A stretch of DNA of 64,000 bases from NCBI GenBank assembly GCA_046295215.1, contig JBKBNP010000013.1, positions 15,397 through 79,396 of the forward strand, written 5' to 3'. Numbering within the stretch: the first letter of the stretch is position 1; each line of letters opens with the position of its first letter. The translations under genes and the position numbers were made by a program. This document shows, piece by piece, positions 33,147-42,565 of this stretch. This DNA comes from Szabonella sp046295215. Lineage in GTDB: Bacteria; Pseudomonadota; Alphaproteobacteria; Rhodobacterales; Rhodobacteraceae. The notes beneath the pieces were generated by a model, which was given only the letters and a program-made list of their open reading frames with translations, made no database searches and had not been told where the DNA came from.

Positions 33147-35009
33147 ATGCGACAGACAGCCTTTCTCCTCACCTTCTGCGCGGGTCTGTTTCTGGCCTTT
33201 GCGGTTTCGGCACAGGAACGCGCCTGGGTGCAGATCGAGGCGCAGCCGACGCTGGCGCAGGCCGAAAGCCGGGCGCGCGCCTATGCGCAGGCTTTCCCCG
33301 ATGTCGCTGGCTTCCGGATGTCCTCGGGCTGGTATGCCATTGTTCTGGGGCCCTACACGCCGGACGCGGCGCTGGCCCGACTGGCGCAACTGCGCGCCGA
33401 GAACCTGATCCCGGCGGACAGTTTCATCGCCGGGGGCCAGTTGTTCCGCCAGCCCTACTGGCCCGTCGGTGCGGACCCTTCCGCCGCCCCGGTGCAGGAC
33501 TTCGGCCAGCCCCCCCCCGACGCCCCCCCAGCCGGTGCCACTGTGCCCGAGATCATTGCCACCCCGCTGCCCGAGGCAGGAACCGATCCGACCGCCTTGC
33601 CGGAGGAAAACCTGCCCGCTGCCCCCTCAGAAACAACAGCACTTCCGGCACCCGAACCGACCCCCGCCCTGCCAGACGAAACCCCGGCAGAGGCCCGGGC
33701 GTCGGAGGCGCTTTTGTCCCGGGCCGAGCGGGAGGAGCTTCAGGCCGCGCTCAAATGGTTCGGCTTCTACACCGCCGCCATTGACGGCGCCTTCGGCCCC
33801 GGCACCCGCGCCTCCATGGCCGCCTGGCAGGCCGCCAACGGGCATCAGGAAACCGGCGTGATGACCTCCGCACAGCGCGCGCAGATGCTGAGGGAACTGG
33901 CCCGCATCGAGGCGGAACTGGGCCTTGAGACCGTGACAGAGAACGAATCCGGGATCGAGGCCTCCCTGCCCCTCGCACTGGTGGAATTCGACGCCTATGA
34001 ACCGCCCTTTGTCCATTACCGCGAACGGAACGGCAGCGGATTGCGCGTCGTGCTGATCTCCAAACCCGGGGACCGCGCGGCGCTCAACGGGCTCTACGAT
34101 GTGCTGCAAACCCTGCGCGACGTGCCCGCCACAGGCGACCGGATGCTGGGAGAGCGGTCCTTTTCCATCTCGGCGCGCAATGGTGCGACCGCCTCCTATT
34201 CCTTTGCCGAACTCTCTCAGGGGCTGGTGAAGGGCTACATGGTGATCTGGAATCCCGCCGCCCCGGGGCTGGAGGACCGCGCCGCCCGCGTGATTTCCGC
34301 CATCGGTGCCACGTTCCGTCCCATTGGTGGCCGTGCGCTCGATCCCGGCCTCGTGGCGCTAGACGATGGGGTGCGGCGCGGCCTGCTGGCGGGCATGGAG
34401 GTGCGGCGCCCGGCCCTGTCCCGTTCCGGCTTTTTCGTCTCCGCCACCGGCGATGTGCTGACCACGACCGAGGCGCTGCAATCCTGCGCGCGCATCACCA
34501 TCGACCGTGACACCGATGCCGAGGTCGCAGCGGTTGACGAGGCCTCGGGCCTTGCCCTCCTGCGCCCGACGCGCGCCCTTGCCCCAAGCCATTATGCGGG
34601 CTTTGCCGACGGACAGGGCCGGGTAGGCCAGGAGGTCGCGGTTGCGGGCTATTCCTACGAGTCGGCCCTCCCGGCGCCGACCCTGACCTTTGGCGCGCTG
34701 GAGGATGTCACCGGCCTTGCGGGCGAGGAGGGGATCAGCCGTCTGTCCATTTCCACGATGCCCGGAGATGCGGGCGGTCCTGTCATTGATGCTGCCGGTG
34801 CCGTTCTGGGGATGCTGCAGCCGGATGGCGCGCCGGAGGGCCGTATCCTGCCCGAAGGCGTCGCCTTCGTCACCGCTGCGGCCCGGATCGAACAGATCTT
34901 CGGAGCCTATCTGACGCCACGCCGCGCGGAACGCAACGGAGCCCTCTCGCCCGAAGACCTGACGAGAGTGGCCACCTCGATGACGGTTCTCGTATCCTGC
35001 TGGAAATAA
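33147..35009 (+). CDS. Secreted SPOR-like / peptidoglycan-binding / inactive trypsin-like protein
   Basis: A 620-residue exported protein. Signal peptide 1-22; residues 25-100 resemble a SPOR-type repeat (ESRARAYAQAFPDVAGF, GWYAIVLGPYTPDAA); a Pro/Ala-rich linker spans 110-190; residues 195-250 are a peptidoglycan-binding domain (LQAALKWFGFYTAAIDGAFG); residues 425-590 are trypsin-like. All three catalytic residues appear lost: the His site reads TTTEAL, the Asp site SGLALL (Gly468) and the Ser site GDAGGP (Ala542). It probably binds the septal wall or a partner rather than cutting. Convergent with trkH. Confidence 0.82.
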   Translation: MRQTAFLLTFCAGLFLAFAVSAQERAWVQIEAQPTLAQAESRARAYAQAFPDVAGFRMSSGWYAIVLGPYTPDAALARLAQLRAENLIPADSFIAGGQLFRQPYWPVGADPSAAPVQDFGQPPPDAPPAGATVPEIIATPLPEAGTDPTALPEENLPAAPSETTALPAPEPTPALPDETPAEARASEALLSRAEREELQAALKWFGFYTAAIDGAFGPGTRASMAAWQAANGHQETGVMTSAQRAQMLRELARIEAELGLETVTENESGIEASLPLALVEFDAYEPPFVHYRERNGSGLRVVLISKPGDRAALNGLYDVLQTLRDVPATGDRMLGERSFSISARNGATASYSFAELSQGLVKGYMVIWNPAAPGLEDRAARVISAIGATFRPIGGRALDPGLVALDDGVRRGLLAGMEVRRPALSRSGFFVSATGDVLTTTEALQSCARITIDRDTDAEVAAVDEASGLALLRPTRALAPSHYAGFADGQGRVGQEVAVAGYSYESALPAPTLTFGALEDVTGLAGEEGISRLSISTMPGDAGGPVIDAAGAVLGMLQPDGAPEGRILPEGVAFVTAAARIEQIFGAYLTPRRAERNGALSPEDLTRVATSMTVLVSCWK

Positions 35010-35025
35010 CCCCGCGAAGGGGCGT

Positions 35026-36474
35026 TCAGACCCGCCAGAACCGTGCGAGGAAAAGCACATATACAGACAGCAGTTCCAGCCGTCCGACAAGCATGCCGAA
35101 GATCATGATCCAGCGGGCAGTTGCGGGAAACTCGTTCACCGCGCCATTGGCGCTGACCTCCGGCCCCCAGACCGGCCCGACATTGGCAACGGCAGTCCAG
35201 GCTGCGGTAAAGGCCGTGCGCGTGTGCAGACCGGTCAGGGACAGGGCAACGGCAACACCGCCAAAGGTCAGGATGAACAAGGTGAAGAACACGATCACGG
35301 AATCGATCACATCCAGCCCGATGCGCCGCCCCTCATAGCGCGGTTCGATCACCGCCGTAGGGCTGTGCAGGCGGCGGATCTGCACCCGGATCGCCTCGAA
35401 CAGCACCAGATAGCGGAACACCTTGACCGAACACCCCGTTGAGGACGTGCAGCCTCCGATCAGCCCGACAAGGATCGCCACGGCAAAGGGAAAAGCCCCC
35501 CAGGCCAGAATATCGGCCGAGGCATAGCCGGTGCCGGAAAACACAGAGGCGATGTTGAACAGGCTTTCGCGCAAGGCATCCGACAGGCCGTGATCCAGCA
35601 CCAGAACCCGGTAGGCCACGACCGCCCCCGTCGCATAGGCCATCCAGCGCACATAGGCCCGCACCTGCGCATCGCGCCACATGGGGGCAAGACTGCCCTG
35701 CGCAAGCTGGATGAAGCGGATGAAGGGCAGCGAGGCCAACATGATGAACAGCACCGACACATATTCCAGCGGCCCCGAGAAGGTCGCGAAGGACGCATCG
35801 TAATTCGAGAAGCCGCCCGTCGAAATGGTGGTCAGCGCATGCAGGACCGCATCATAGCCCGACATCCCCAGCGCGAAATAGACCACCGCGCAGGCGATCG
35901 TCAGCGCGATATAGATCTGGATCAGCGCGGAGGAAATATCCAGCGCGCGCGGCAGCACCTTGCCCAGCGTGTCGAACCCTTCGGAGCGGAAGAACTGCAT
36001 CCCCCCCACCTTCATCACCGGCAAGAAGATCATCGCCACGATGACAATGCCAAGGCCCCCCAGCCATTGCAGGATGCCGCGCCAGAGGTTCGTGCCGGGC
36101 GGCAAGCCGTCCAGCGCCGGAAAGGCCGTGGTGCCGGTGGTGGTCATTCCCGACATCGCCTCGAACATCGCATCGGTGAACCCGGCATCGGGCGCCCCGA
36201 ACATGAAGGGCAGCGCGCCGAAGAGGGGCATCATCACCCATGTCCCGGTGGTGAGCAGAAAGGATTGCTGAAGCGTCAGCCCCCGCCCCGCGCCATTGGC
36301 GCAGGCCAGTGCCAGAAGCCCGCCAAAAAGCGCCGTGACGATGCCCGATTCCAGAAAGCTGGCCCAGTTCGGGTTGCCCGCGGCCAGATCCAGCGCCATC
36401 GGAAACAGCATCATGGCGGCCAGGGCCACCAGCAGAAGTCCGATCACATATCCGACAGGGCGCAGGTCGATCAT
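35026..36474 (-). CDS. trkH: Potassium uptake protein TrkH
   Basis: A 482-residue membrane protein of the TrkH/TrkG superfamily. Four pore loops are recognisable: SGMTTTGTTAFP, TTISTGGFSNYD, FSGTGYASADILAWG and ANVGPVWGPEVS, each with the filter glycine. Ten to twelve hydrophobic helices surround them. It takes up K+ together with a TrkA-type regulator encoded elsewhere. The start is ATG 36474 (MIDLRPVGYVIGLLL); the upstream extension is charged and unlike the family. Confidence 0.94.
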   Translation of the reverse strand: MIDLRPVGYVIGLLLVALAAMMLFPMALDLAAGNPNWASFLESGIVTALFGGLLALACANGAGRGLTLQQSFLLTTGTWVMMPLFGALPFMFGAPDAGFTDAMFEAMSGMTTTGTTAFPALDGLPPGTNLWRGILQWLGGLGIVIVAMIFLPVMKVGGMQFFRSEGFDTLGKVLPRALDISSALIQIYIALTIACAVVYFALGMSGYDAVLHALTTISTGGFSNYDASFATFSGPLEYVSVLFIMLASLPFIRFIQLAQGSLAPMWRDAQVRAYVRWMAYATGAVVAYRVLVLDHGLSDALRESLFNIASVFSGTGYASADILAWGAFPFAVAILVGLIGGCTSSTGCSVKVFRYLVLFEAIRVQIRRLHSPTAVIEPRYEGRRIGLDVIDSVIVFFTLFILTFGGVAVALSLTGLHTRTAFTAAWTAVANVGPVWGPEVSANGAVNEFPATARWIMIFGMLVGRLELLSVYVLFLARFWRV

Positions 36475-36550
36475 GCGCCGAGGCTTGGCCCGGCACCCTG
36501 CGCCTGTCAAGCCTGCAAGCGGCAGACCCCACCAATGCCGGGGTAGACAA

Positions 36551-37639
36551 TCAGCCTGCGTGGATCAGGGACTGGAACAGGCGCGGATCAAGGCTTTCCG
36601 CCGCAAAGGTCTGGCCTTCGGTCAGCAGGCTCACCGCGTCATGGCTGTGCAGGCTTTCCTGATGGCTCGCCAGCACCCGGAAATCGCCGATCCGCGCATC
36701 CCCCTTGAGCGCCGCACAGAAGGACCGCGCGGCATCCTCGACAAAGATCGGATGCGCGGCATTGAGTTCGGCGAAGGCCTGTTCATCCTCGCGTTTCACC
36801 ATCACCTGCGTTTCCGTGGGCACGGCGGCGCGGGCGAGCGCGATCAGATCCTCGAACCAGAGGCATTTTCCGGGGCGGACCTCCACCGAAAGCCGCGCGA
36901 CGGAGCGTTGCGAATGAGGGGTCGCAAGCTGGCCGCGCATGCGGCGGGCATGTTCGCTCAGTTCCAGCGAGCAGGGGCAGGTGGAGGAATAGACGAAATC
37001 GAGATGCAGGATCTTCTTGCGGATACCGGCCTGTTCCACGAGTTCCAGTGCGATGTCGTAATATTGCCAGCCCGAAAGGCCCGAGCGCAGGCTTTCCACC
37101 TGCATCGGGAAGGAGAACCGCATCTGGATGCGGGCATCGAAGGCGCCCAGATCGCGCTTGTAATCATCCAGCGCGCGCTCGATCACCTCGAAGCTGAAGG
37201 CGCTTTCGGCATGGGCATAGAAGGACCGCATGATGCGACTCATGTTGATGCCCTTCTTTTCCGCCTCAAGGCTCACCGTGCCCGTGACCGAGGTTTCCAG
37301 CGTCATGTCGCCCTTGCCGCGGGTGCGGTAGCGGATCGGAAGGCGGAAATTCGAGATGCCGACATGCTGGATCACCGCCTTTTCGCCGACGATCAGGCTG
37401 GCGGGGCCGTTCTGAAGGTCGGGCAGGCTGTCCTTGTAGGCATCATCGACGCGGAATTCGCGCGGATAGGTGCGTGCATAATCCGGATACCCCTCCGCCG
37501 TGAGGGAGAGCGCCGCCGGATCGAGTTCCGAGATTTCCGCATCCGTGGCCTTGCCCGCCCATTGCCGCAAAAGCGCGAGCGCCGCTTCCGCCTCCTTGCG
37601 CGAGGGCTTGCGGTCGATCTCGGGCGTGTGGACGTTCAT
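36551..37639 (-). CDS. folE2: GTP cyclohydrolase FolE2 (type IB)
   Basis: A 362-residue enzyme making dihydroneopterin triphosphate from GTP, the first folate step and upstream of FolB and FolP encoded at 23-25 kb. The active-site SSTCPCSLELSEHARR and EDLIALARAAVPTETQVMVKREDE are diagnostic of the prokaryotic type IB family. Some bacteria use it in place of FolE under zinc shortage; I saw no convincing Zur box upstream. Single gene, 76 nt downstream of nothing related. Confidence 0.96.
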   Translation of the reverse strand: MNVHTPEIDRKPSRKEAEAALALLRQWAGKATDAEISELDPAALSLTAEGYPDYARTYPREFRVDDAYKDSLPDLQNGPASLIVGEKAVIQHVGISNFRLPIRYRTRGKGDMTLETSVTGTVSLEAEKKGINMSRIMRSFYAHAESAFSFEVIERALDDYKRDLGAFDARIQMRFSFPMQVESLRSGLSGWQYYDIALELVEQAGIRKKILHLDFVYSSTCPCSLELSEHARRMRGQLATPHSQRSVARLSVEVRPGKCLWFEDLIALARAAVPTETQVMVKREDEQAFAELNAAHPIFVEDAARSFCAALKGDARIGDFRVLASHQESLHSHDAVSLLTEGQTFAAESLDPRLFQSLIHAG

Positions 37640-37941
37640 GGGAGTTTCCTTTCGGTTCAGGCGGGCCGGGGCCAGCCGTCAATGTCAGCAGGGATTACGC
37701 GCGGGTATCGCGCCCGGATCATTCTGGCGCTGCGGGAAAGCTGCGCCCTGACGATAGATAGGATGCCGCCGGGATTCTGGAAAGCCCGGTTGCGACCGAT
37801 TGTGCCGATCTGCGTCCGATACCGCGCTTGCGCCGCGCGAAGGCACCGGCGGCGGCCGGGCGAAAGGGGGCTGTCTGCCCCCTCTTGGCCTGACGGCCAA
37901 TTCACCCCCGAGGATATTTTCCGACAGAAAAAGGGGGCGGG
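37640..37941. other. Intergenic region folE2 / metZ 3' end
   Basis: About 302 bp upstream of folE2 and after the metZ stop. It carries composite repeat copy E at 37866-37933 and otherwise GC-rich sequence. No ORF with a plausible start and ribosome site was found, and no confident folE2 promoter. Confidence 0.6.
37866..37933 (+). repeat. Composite intergenic repeat, copy E
   Basis: Hairpin GGGGGC-TGTCT-GCCCCC at 37866-37882, 22-nt spacer, core CCCCCGAGGATATTT...GACAGAAAAAG at 37905-37933, ending 8 nt from the metZ stop. Confidence 0.85.
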
Positions 37942-39123
37942 TCAGGCGGTCTCCAACGCGCCCATCAGATCCGCGATGAGGTCAGCGGGATCTTCCAGCC
38001 CGACCGAAAGCCGGATCAGGCCCGGCGTGATGCCCAGCAATGCCTTCTGATCATCCGGCAGGCGCTGATGTGTCGTGGTCGCGGGATGGGTCGCGATGGA
38101 TTTCGCGTCGCCGAGATTGTTGGAGATCTTGATGATTTCCAGCGCATTGAGAAGGCGGAAGGCGGCCTCCTTGCCACCCACAATGTCGATGGACAGCATC
38201 GTGCCGCCCGACCCCATCTGCGCCAGGGCAAGCGCTTGCTGCGGATGGGATTTCAGACCCGGATAGATGACCCGCGCAAGTTTTGCATGGCCTTCCAGCG
38301 CGGTCGCGATTTCCAGCGCGGCCGTTGCCATCGCCCGGCAGCGCAGGTCGAGTGTGGCCATGCCGTTGAGCATGATCCAGGCGGTGAAGGGGCTCATCGC
38401 GGCGCCGGTGTGTTTCAGATAGGGCTCGGCCACCTTCCGCACGAAGTCACGCGTGCCGCAGATCACGCCGCCCAAGGCGCGGCCCTGCCCGTCGATATGT
38501 TTGGTCGAGGAATAGACCACCACATCGGCTCCCTGTTCGACAGCGCGCGAAAAGATCGGTGTGGCAAAGACATTGTCCACCACCACCAGCGCGCCCGCTG
38601 CATGGGCGATGTCGGAAACGGCACGGATATCCACCAGTTCCAGCGTCGGGTTCGACATGGATTCGAAGAACACTGCCCTGGTGCCGGGCGTCACCGCACG
38701 GCGCCACTGGTCCAGATCCGCACCATCGACAAAGGAGACCTGCACGCCGAAGCGCATCAGCACCTCTTCCAGCACATAGAGGCAGGAGCCGAAGAGCGCG
38801 CGCGACGACACCACATGATCGCCGGCCCGCAGCATCGACATCAGCGCGCCATTGACGGCGGCCATACCCGAGGCTGTGGCAAAGGCATCCTCGGTGCCCT
38901 CGATCGCGGCGATGCGGTCCTCGAACATGCGGGTGGTGGGGTTGCCGTAGCGGGCATAGATGAATTCATCCGGCCCCGACTTGACGAACCGCGCCTCGGC
39001 CTGTTCGGCACTGTCATAGACGAAGCCCTGCGTGAGAAAGATCGCCTCGGCCATCTCGCCATACTGGCTGCGGCGGCTGCCCTCATGCACAAGCTGCGTG
39101 CGCGTTTTCCACTTCCCGGCCAT
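37942..39123 (-). CDS. metZ: O-succinylhomoserine sulfhydrylase MetZ
   Basis: A 393-residue PLP enzyme that forms homocysteine from O-succinylhomoserine (or the acetyl ester) and sulfide. The PLP lysine is in VYSSTKHIDGQGR; SRALFGSCLYVLEEVL and FESMSNPTLELVD are typical of the MetZ branch of the Cys/Met enzyme family. The ATG at 39123 (MAGKWKTRTQLVHEGSRRS) is preceded by GGGGG 7 nt upstream. The frame runs on to 39225 through the riboswitch and is not used. A SAM-II riboswitch ends 55 nt before the start. Confidence 0.94.
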   Translation of the reverse strand: MAGKWKTRTQLVHEGSRRSQYGEMAEAIFLTQGFVYDSAEQAEARFVKSGPDEFIYARYGNPTTRMFEDRIAAIEGTEDAFATASGMAAVNGALMSMLRAGDHVVSSRALFGSCLYVLEEVLMRFGVQVSFVDGADLDQWRRAVTPGTRAVFFESMSNPTLELVDIRAVSDIAHAAGALVVVDNVFATPIFSRAVEQGADVVVYSSTKHIDGQGRALGGVICGTRDFVRKVAEPYLKHTGAAMSPFTAWIMLNGMATLDLRCRAMATAALEIATALEGHAKLARVIYPGLKSHPQQALALAQMGSGGTMLSIDIVGGKEAAFRLLNALEIIKISNNLGDAKSIATHPATTTHQRLPDDQKALLGITPGLIRLSVGLEDPADLIADLMGALETA

Positions 39124-39178
39124 GGCGGACCCCCAAATCTGGCCCCGGACATCAGACAGGGGCACCGGGCGATCCGGG

Positions 39179-39236
39179 CTCCTGTTTAGCGGCTTGTTTA
39201 ACGTGGCCCGCAATCCGGAGATCAAATCGCCACAAT
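39179..39236 (-). promoter_or_regulatory. SAM-II riboswitch upstream of metZ
   Basis: On the minus strand a 5-bp stem GTGGC (39233-39229) pairs with GCCAC (39207-39203). The loop carries GATTTGA and CTCC (39220-39217), which can pair with the 3' GGAG (39182-39179), giving the H-type pseudoknot of the class. The conserved GTTAAACAAG and CGCTAAA-like segments lie in place. SAM binding would hide GGAG and lower metZ expression. Match to the class is from memory of the Sargasso and Agrobacterium examples. Confidence 0.85.
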
Positions 39237-39265
39237 CGCCCGATTACGCCTGACATTGCGGGAGG

Positions 39266-39673
39266 TCAAGGGACGGGTTGAGGCGCCTGTGTCCCGGCAG
39301 GGCTGTCCTGGCTGAAAAGATTGACCCAGCCCGGCCACCGGCGACGCCACAGCGAGGACACGAACATCGTTTCGCGACATGCGGCCCCGACCCTGCGGAA
39401 CTCCGCGCGGTAGGCCAGCAGTCCAAGGCCGGGGCCAGGTTCGATCACGCAGGCATCCCGAAGGACGAACTCAGCGATGGTCGGGCCGCCCGCCAACTGG
39501 CCTGCATGATCCTCGCGCCCGGCAAAGCCGGACGGATAGACCCCCAGAAAGCCGGGGGCCAGCAAGGCGCGGTCGGCCACAGCATCGCCCGTGACAAGTG
39601 CCTGCCAGACCGCTGTTTCAACCGTCAGAAGTTCCGCCCGCAAGGACGCCGTTTCCGGTTCGGGAAATGTCAC
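39266..39673 (-). CDS. NTF2-like / DUF4440-type small protein
   Basis: A 135-residue protein with the cone-shaped NTF2-like pattern: an N-terminal helix (LRAELLTVETAVWQALVTGD), ALLAPGFLGVYPSGFAGRED, and strands ending ETMFVSSLWRRRW. Function is not predictable; members range from enzymes to immunity proteins. The start is GTG 39673, overlapping the stop of the DUF937 gene as GTGA, which implies coupled translation. It lies just upstream of the metZ riboswitch on the same strand. Confidence 0.72.
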   Translation of the reverse strand: MTFPEPETASLRAELLTVETAVWQALVTGDAVADRALLAPGFLGVYPSGFAGREDHAGQLAGGPTIAEFVLRDACVIEPGPGLGLLAYRAEFRRVGAACRETMFVSSLWRRRWPGWVNLFSQDSPAGTQAPQPVP

Positions 39674-40122
39674 CGCTTGCCCAGAAGCCCGCCCAGCATC
39701 CCCAGCAACGCATCGGCATTCGGCGGGGCCTGTTCCGGCGGGGCGCCCTTGGGCGTCATCTGATCGACCAGCACCGGCAGGATCTGTGCCAGAAGGCCCG
39801 GCGCCTCGGCCTCTGAAACGCCCGATTTGGCCGCGATCCTGCGCAGGCCAGTCTGACCAAAGGCCTGTTCGATCTGCGAAGGGGCAACCGGCTTGTTCTC
39901 GCCCACTCCGACCCAGCTTTGCGCCACATCGCCAAGGCCCGCTTGCTGGAACTGCGCCATCAGACCGGCCAGACCGCCATGCTTGTTGTCGGCCGCCAGC
40001 ATGGAAGCCGCGACCTTGAGGATCTGCGGGTTCTTCATCGCGATCTGGGCGATCTGGGCCATCCCCCCCGAGGAGGCAGAGCCACCCGTCAGCGCAGAGG
40101 CGAGGTTGTTGAGCAATGACAT
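39670..40122 (-). CDS. DUF937 (YidB-like) protein
   Basis: A 150-residue protein: a helical, Ala/Gln-rich N-terminus (MAQIAQIAMKNPQILKVAAS) and the YidB-like C-terminal part with LAGLMAQFQQAGLGDVAQSW, PVAPSQIEQAFGQTGLRRIA and QILPVLVDQMTPKG, typical of DUF937. Function unknown. AAGGA lies before ATG 40122, which sets the start well inside the long open frame reaching 40566. Confidence 0.85.
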   Translation of the reverse strand: MSLLNNLASALTGGSASSGGMAQIAQIAMKNPQILKVAASMLAADNKHGGLAGLMAQFQQAGLGDVAQSWVGVGENKPVAPSQIEQAFGQTGLRRIAAKSGVSEAEAPGLLAQILPVLVDQMTPKGAPPEQAPPNADALLGMLGGLLGKR

Positions 40123-40231
40123 GACTGGTTCCTTCAACCCGGGCGCAGACGGTCCACGCCGATGCGAAAACCCTGTCTGATTCGCGTCACTGCGGCAAGA
40201 CCCGCGAGCCCGCCCGCAGGTCAACCGCCTG

Positions 40232-42565
40232 TCAGAACGGCACATCCTGCGCCTGATCGGCGGGCACCACGAAGCCCGCAACCACATGCTTGACCCCGGC
40301 CCGGTCAAAGACGATCTGCAATTTGTCGCCCTCGATGCCGGTAATCTCGCCATAGCCGAATTTCTGGTGGAATACCCGTTCGCCGGTGACAAAGCGCGAC
40401 AGGGCGGCGAGGTCGATGACCTGATGGCGGGCCTCGCGCGGCTGCGCCATCGGCCGGGCCGCCGATTGCGCCTGCATCCGCCGCCAGCCGGGGGAATTGT
40501 AGACATCGGCCTTGGCTGCGCGGGTTTCGACCTGCGCGGGGGCCGCAGCGCCGAAGCCACCGCCATACAGGCCCGGAGGGGTCAGAACCTCGACATGCGC
40601 CTCGGGCAATTCGTCGATGAAGCGCGATGGCAACTGGCTTTGCCACTGGCCGTAAACCCGGCGATTGGCAGCAAAGGAAATGGTGCAAAGTTCCTCGGCC
40701 CGGGTAATGCCGACATAGGCGAGGCGGCGTTCCTCCTCCAGCCCCTTCTTGCCGGACTCATCCATGCTGCGCTGGCTGGGGAACAGCCCATCCTCCCAGC
40801 CGGGCAGGAAGACCGCCGGAAATTCCAGCCCCTTGGCGGCATGCAGCGTCATGATCGTGACCTTGGGGGCGGCCTCCTCGGTCTCGTTTTCCATGATGAG
40901 GCTGACATGTTCCAGAAACCCTTGCAGGTTCTCGAACTGCTCCAGCGCCTTCACCAGTTCCTTGAGGTTTTCGAGCCGCCCCGGCGCCTCGGGTGTCTTG
41001 TCGTTCTGCCACATGGCGGTGTAGCCGGATTCTTCCAAAATCGTCTCGGCCAGCCGGATATGGTCGGCCCCTGCCCCCACAGCCGCGTGCCAGCGGTCCA
41101 CACCGCCCACAAAGGCGCGCAACTGCCCTGCCCCCTTGCCGCCGATGCCGCCGCGCGCCAGCAATTCCTGCGCCCCTTCCAGCAGGCCCACGCCCGAGGC
41201 GCGCGCCTCGCGCTGGATGTCTGCCTGCGCCTTGTCGCCAAGGCCGCGTTTGGGCGTATTGACCACCCGTTCAAAGGCCAGATCATCGGCAGGGCTGACG
41301 GCGAGGCGGAAATAGGCCATCGCGTCGCGCACTTCCAGCCGTTCATAGAATCGCGGGCCGCCGATCACGCGGTAAGGCAGACCGATGGTCAGGAACCGAT
41401 CCTCGAAGGCGCGCATCTGATGCGAGGCACGCACAAGAATTGCCATCCCGTCGGGCGAGACAGGATCGAGCCGCCGCGTGCCGCGCGTCAGCGCCTCGAT
41501 CTCGTCACCGATCCAGCGGGCTTCCTCCTCGCCATCCCAATGGCCGATCAGGCGGACCTTTTCGCCCTCCTCCACCTCGGTCCACAACTCCTTGCCCAGA
41601 CGGCCCGAATTGGCAGCGATAACACCCGAGGCAGCGGCAAGGATATGCGGGGTGGAGCGGTAATTCTGTTCCAGACGGATGACCTCCGCCCCCGGAAAAT
41701 CCTTCTCGAACCGCAGGATATTGCCCACCTCGGCCCCACGCCAGCCATAGATCGACTGGTCGTCATCCCCCACGCAACAGATGTTGCGATGCCCCTGCGC
41801 CAGAAGCCGCAGCCAGAGATATTGGGCGACATTGGTATCCTGATACTCATCCACCAGGATATAGCGGAACCAGTGCTGATACTGTGCCAGAATGTCGGGA
41901 TGGGCCTGAAAGATCGTCACGACATGCAGCAGCAGATCGCCGAAATCGACGGCATTGAGCGTGCGCAGGCGGTCCTGATAGGCGGCGTAGAGTTCCGTGC
42001 CCCGGTTGTTATAGGCCGAAGCCTCTGCCGAAGGCACGTTCTGCGGCGTCCAGGCGCGGTTCTTCCAAGCGTCGATCAGACCGGCGAGCATCCGCGCGGG
42101 CCAGCGTTTCTCGTCGATATTCGCGGCGGCGATCAGTTGTTTCAGCAGGCGGATCTGATCATCCGTGTCCAGAATGGTGAAATTCGACTTCAGCCCCGCA
42201 AGTTCCGCATGGCGCCGCAGGATCTTGACCGAAATCGAATGGAATGTTCCGAGCCAGCGCATGCCTTCGGCCACATCGCCGGTCAGACGGCCCACGCGGT
42301 CCTTCATTTCCCGCGCGGCCTTGTTGGTGAAGGTCACGGCGAGGATTTCATTGGGTCGCGCCTTGCCCATGGCCAAAAGATGCGCGATGCGCGTGGTCAG
42401 AGCCTTGGTCTTGCCTGTCCCTGCCCCGGCAAGCATCAGGACGGGGCCATCCATCGCCTCGACCGCCGCGCGCTGCGCGGGGTTCAACCCGTCCATATAG
42501 GGGGCGGGCCGCGCCATCATGGCGCGCTGGCTCAACGGGATCGGGGGGGCGTCATCGGGACTCAT
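40232..42565 (-). CDS. uvrD: UvrD/PcrA-type DNA helicase
   Basis: A 777-residue superfamily 1A helicase. Walker A AGAGTGKTKALTTRI, motif Ia TFTNKAAREM, motif II LVDEYQDTN, motif III GDDDQSIYGWRGA, motif IV VIRLEQNYRS and motif VI VGITRAEELC are all present. The C-terminal GERVFHQKFGYGEITGIEGD is the Tudor-like RNA polymerase-interaction domain of UvrD/PcrA. It unwinds DNA in repair and clears stalled polymerases. Start ATG 42565; longer frames to 42679 lack homology. Confidence 0.95.
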   Translation of the reverse strand: MSPDDAPPIPLSQRAMMARPAPYMDGLNPAQRAAVEAMDGPVLMLAGAGTGKTKALTTRIAHLLAMGKARPNEILAVTFTNKAAREMKDRVGRLTGDVAEGMRWLGTFHSISVKILRRHAELAGLKSNFTILDTDDQIRLLKQLIAAANIDEKRWPARMLAGLIDAWKNRAWTPQNVPSAEASAYNNRGTELYAAYQDRLRTLNAVDFGDLLLHVVTIFQAHPDILAQYQHWFRYILVDEYQDTNVAQYLWLRLLAQGHRNICCVGDDDQSIYGWRGAEVGNILRFEKDFPGAEVIRLEQNYRSTPHILAAASGVIAANSGRLGKELWTEVEEGEKVRLIGHWDGEEEARWIGDEIEALTRGTRRLDPVSPDGMAILVRASHQMRAFEDRFLTIGLPYRVIGGPRFYERLEVRDAMAYFRLAVSPADDLAFERVVNTPKRGLGDKAQADIQREARASGVGLLEGAQELLARGGIGGKGAGQLRAFVGGVDRWHAAVGAGADHIRLAETILEESGYTAMWQNDKTPEAPGRLENLKELVKALEQFENLQGFLEHVSLIMENETEEAAPKVTIMTLHAAKGLEFPAVFLPGWEDGLFPSQRSMDESGKKGLEEERRLAYVGITRAEELCTISFAANRRVYGQWQSQLPSRFIDELPEAHVEVLTPPGLYGGGFGAAAPAQVETRAAKADVYNSPGWRRMQAQSAARPMAQPREARHQVIDLAALSRFVTGERVFHQKFGYGEITGIEGDKLQIVFDRAGVKHVVAGFVVPADQAQDVPF

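Noticed and set aside
37640..37865. Zur box or riboswitch before folE2
   Set aside because: No A+T-rich palindrome of Zur type and no recognised aptamer motif was found.
39124..39225. N-terminal extension of MetZ
   Set aside because: The added codons run through the riboswitch; MetZ homology begins at the ATG 39123.
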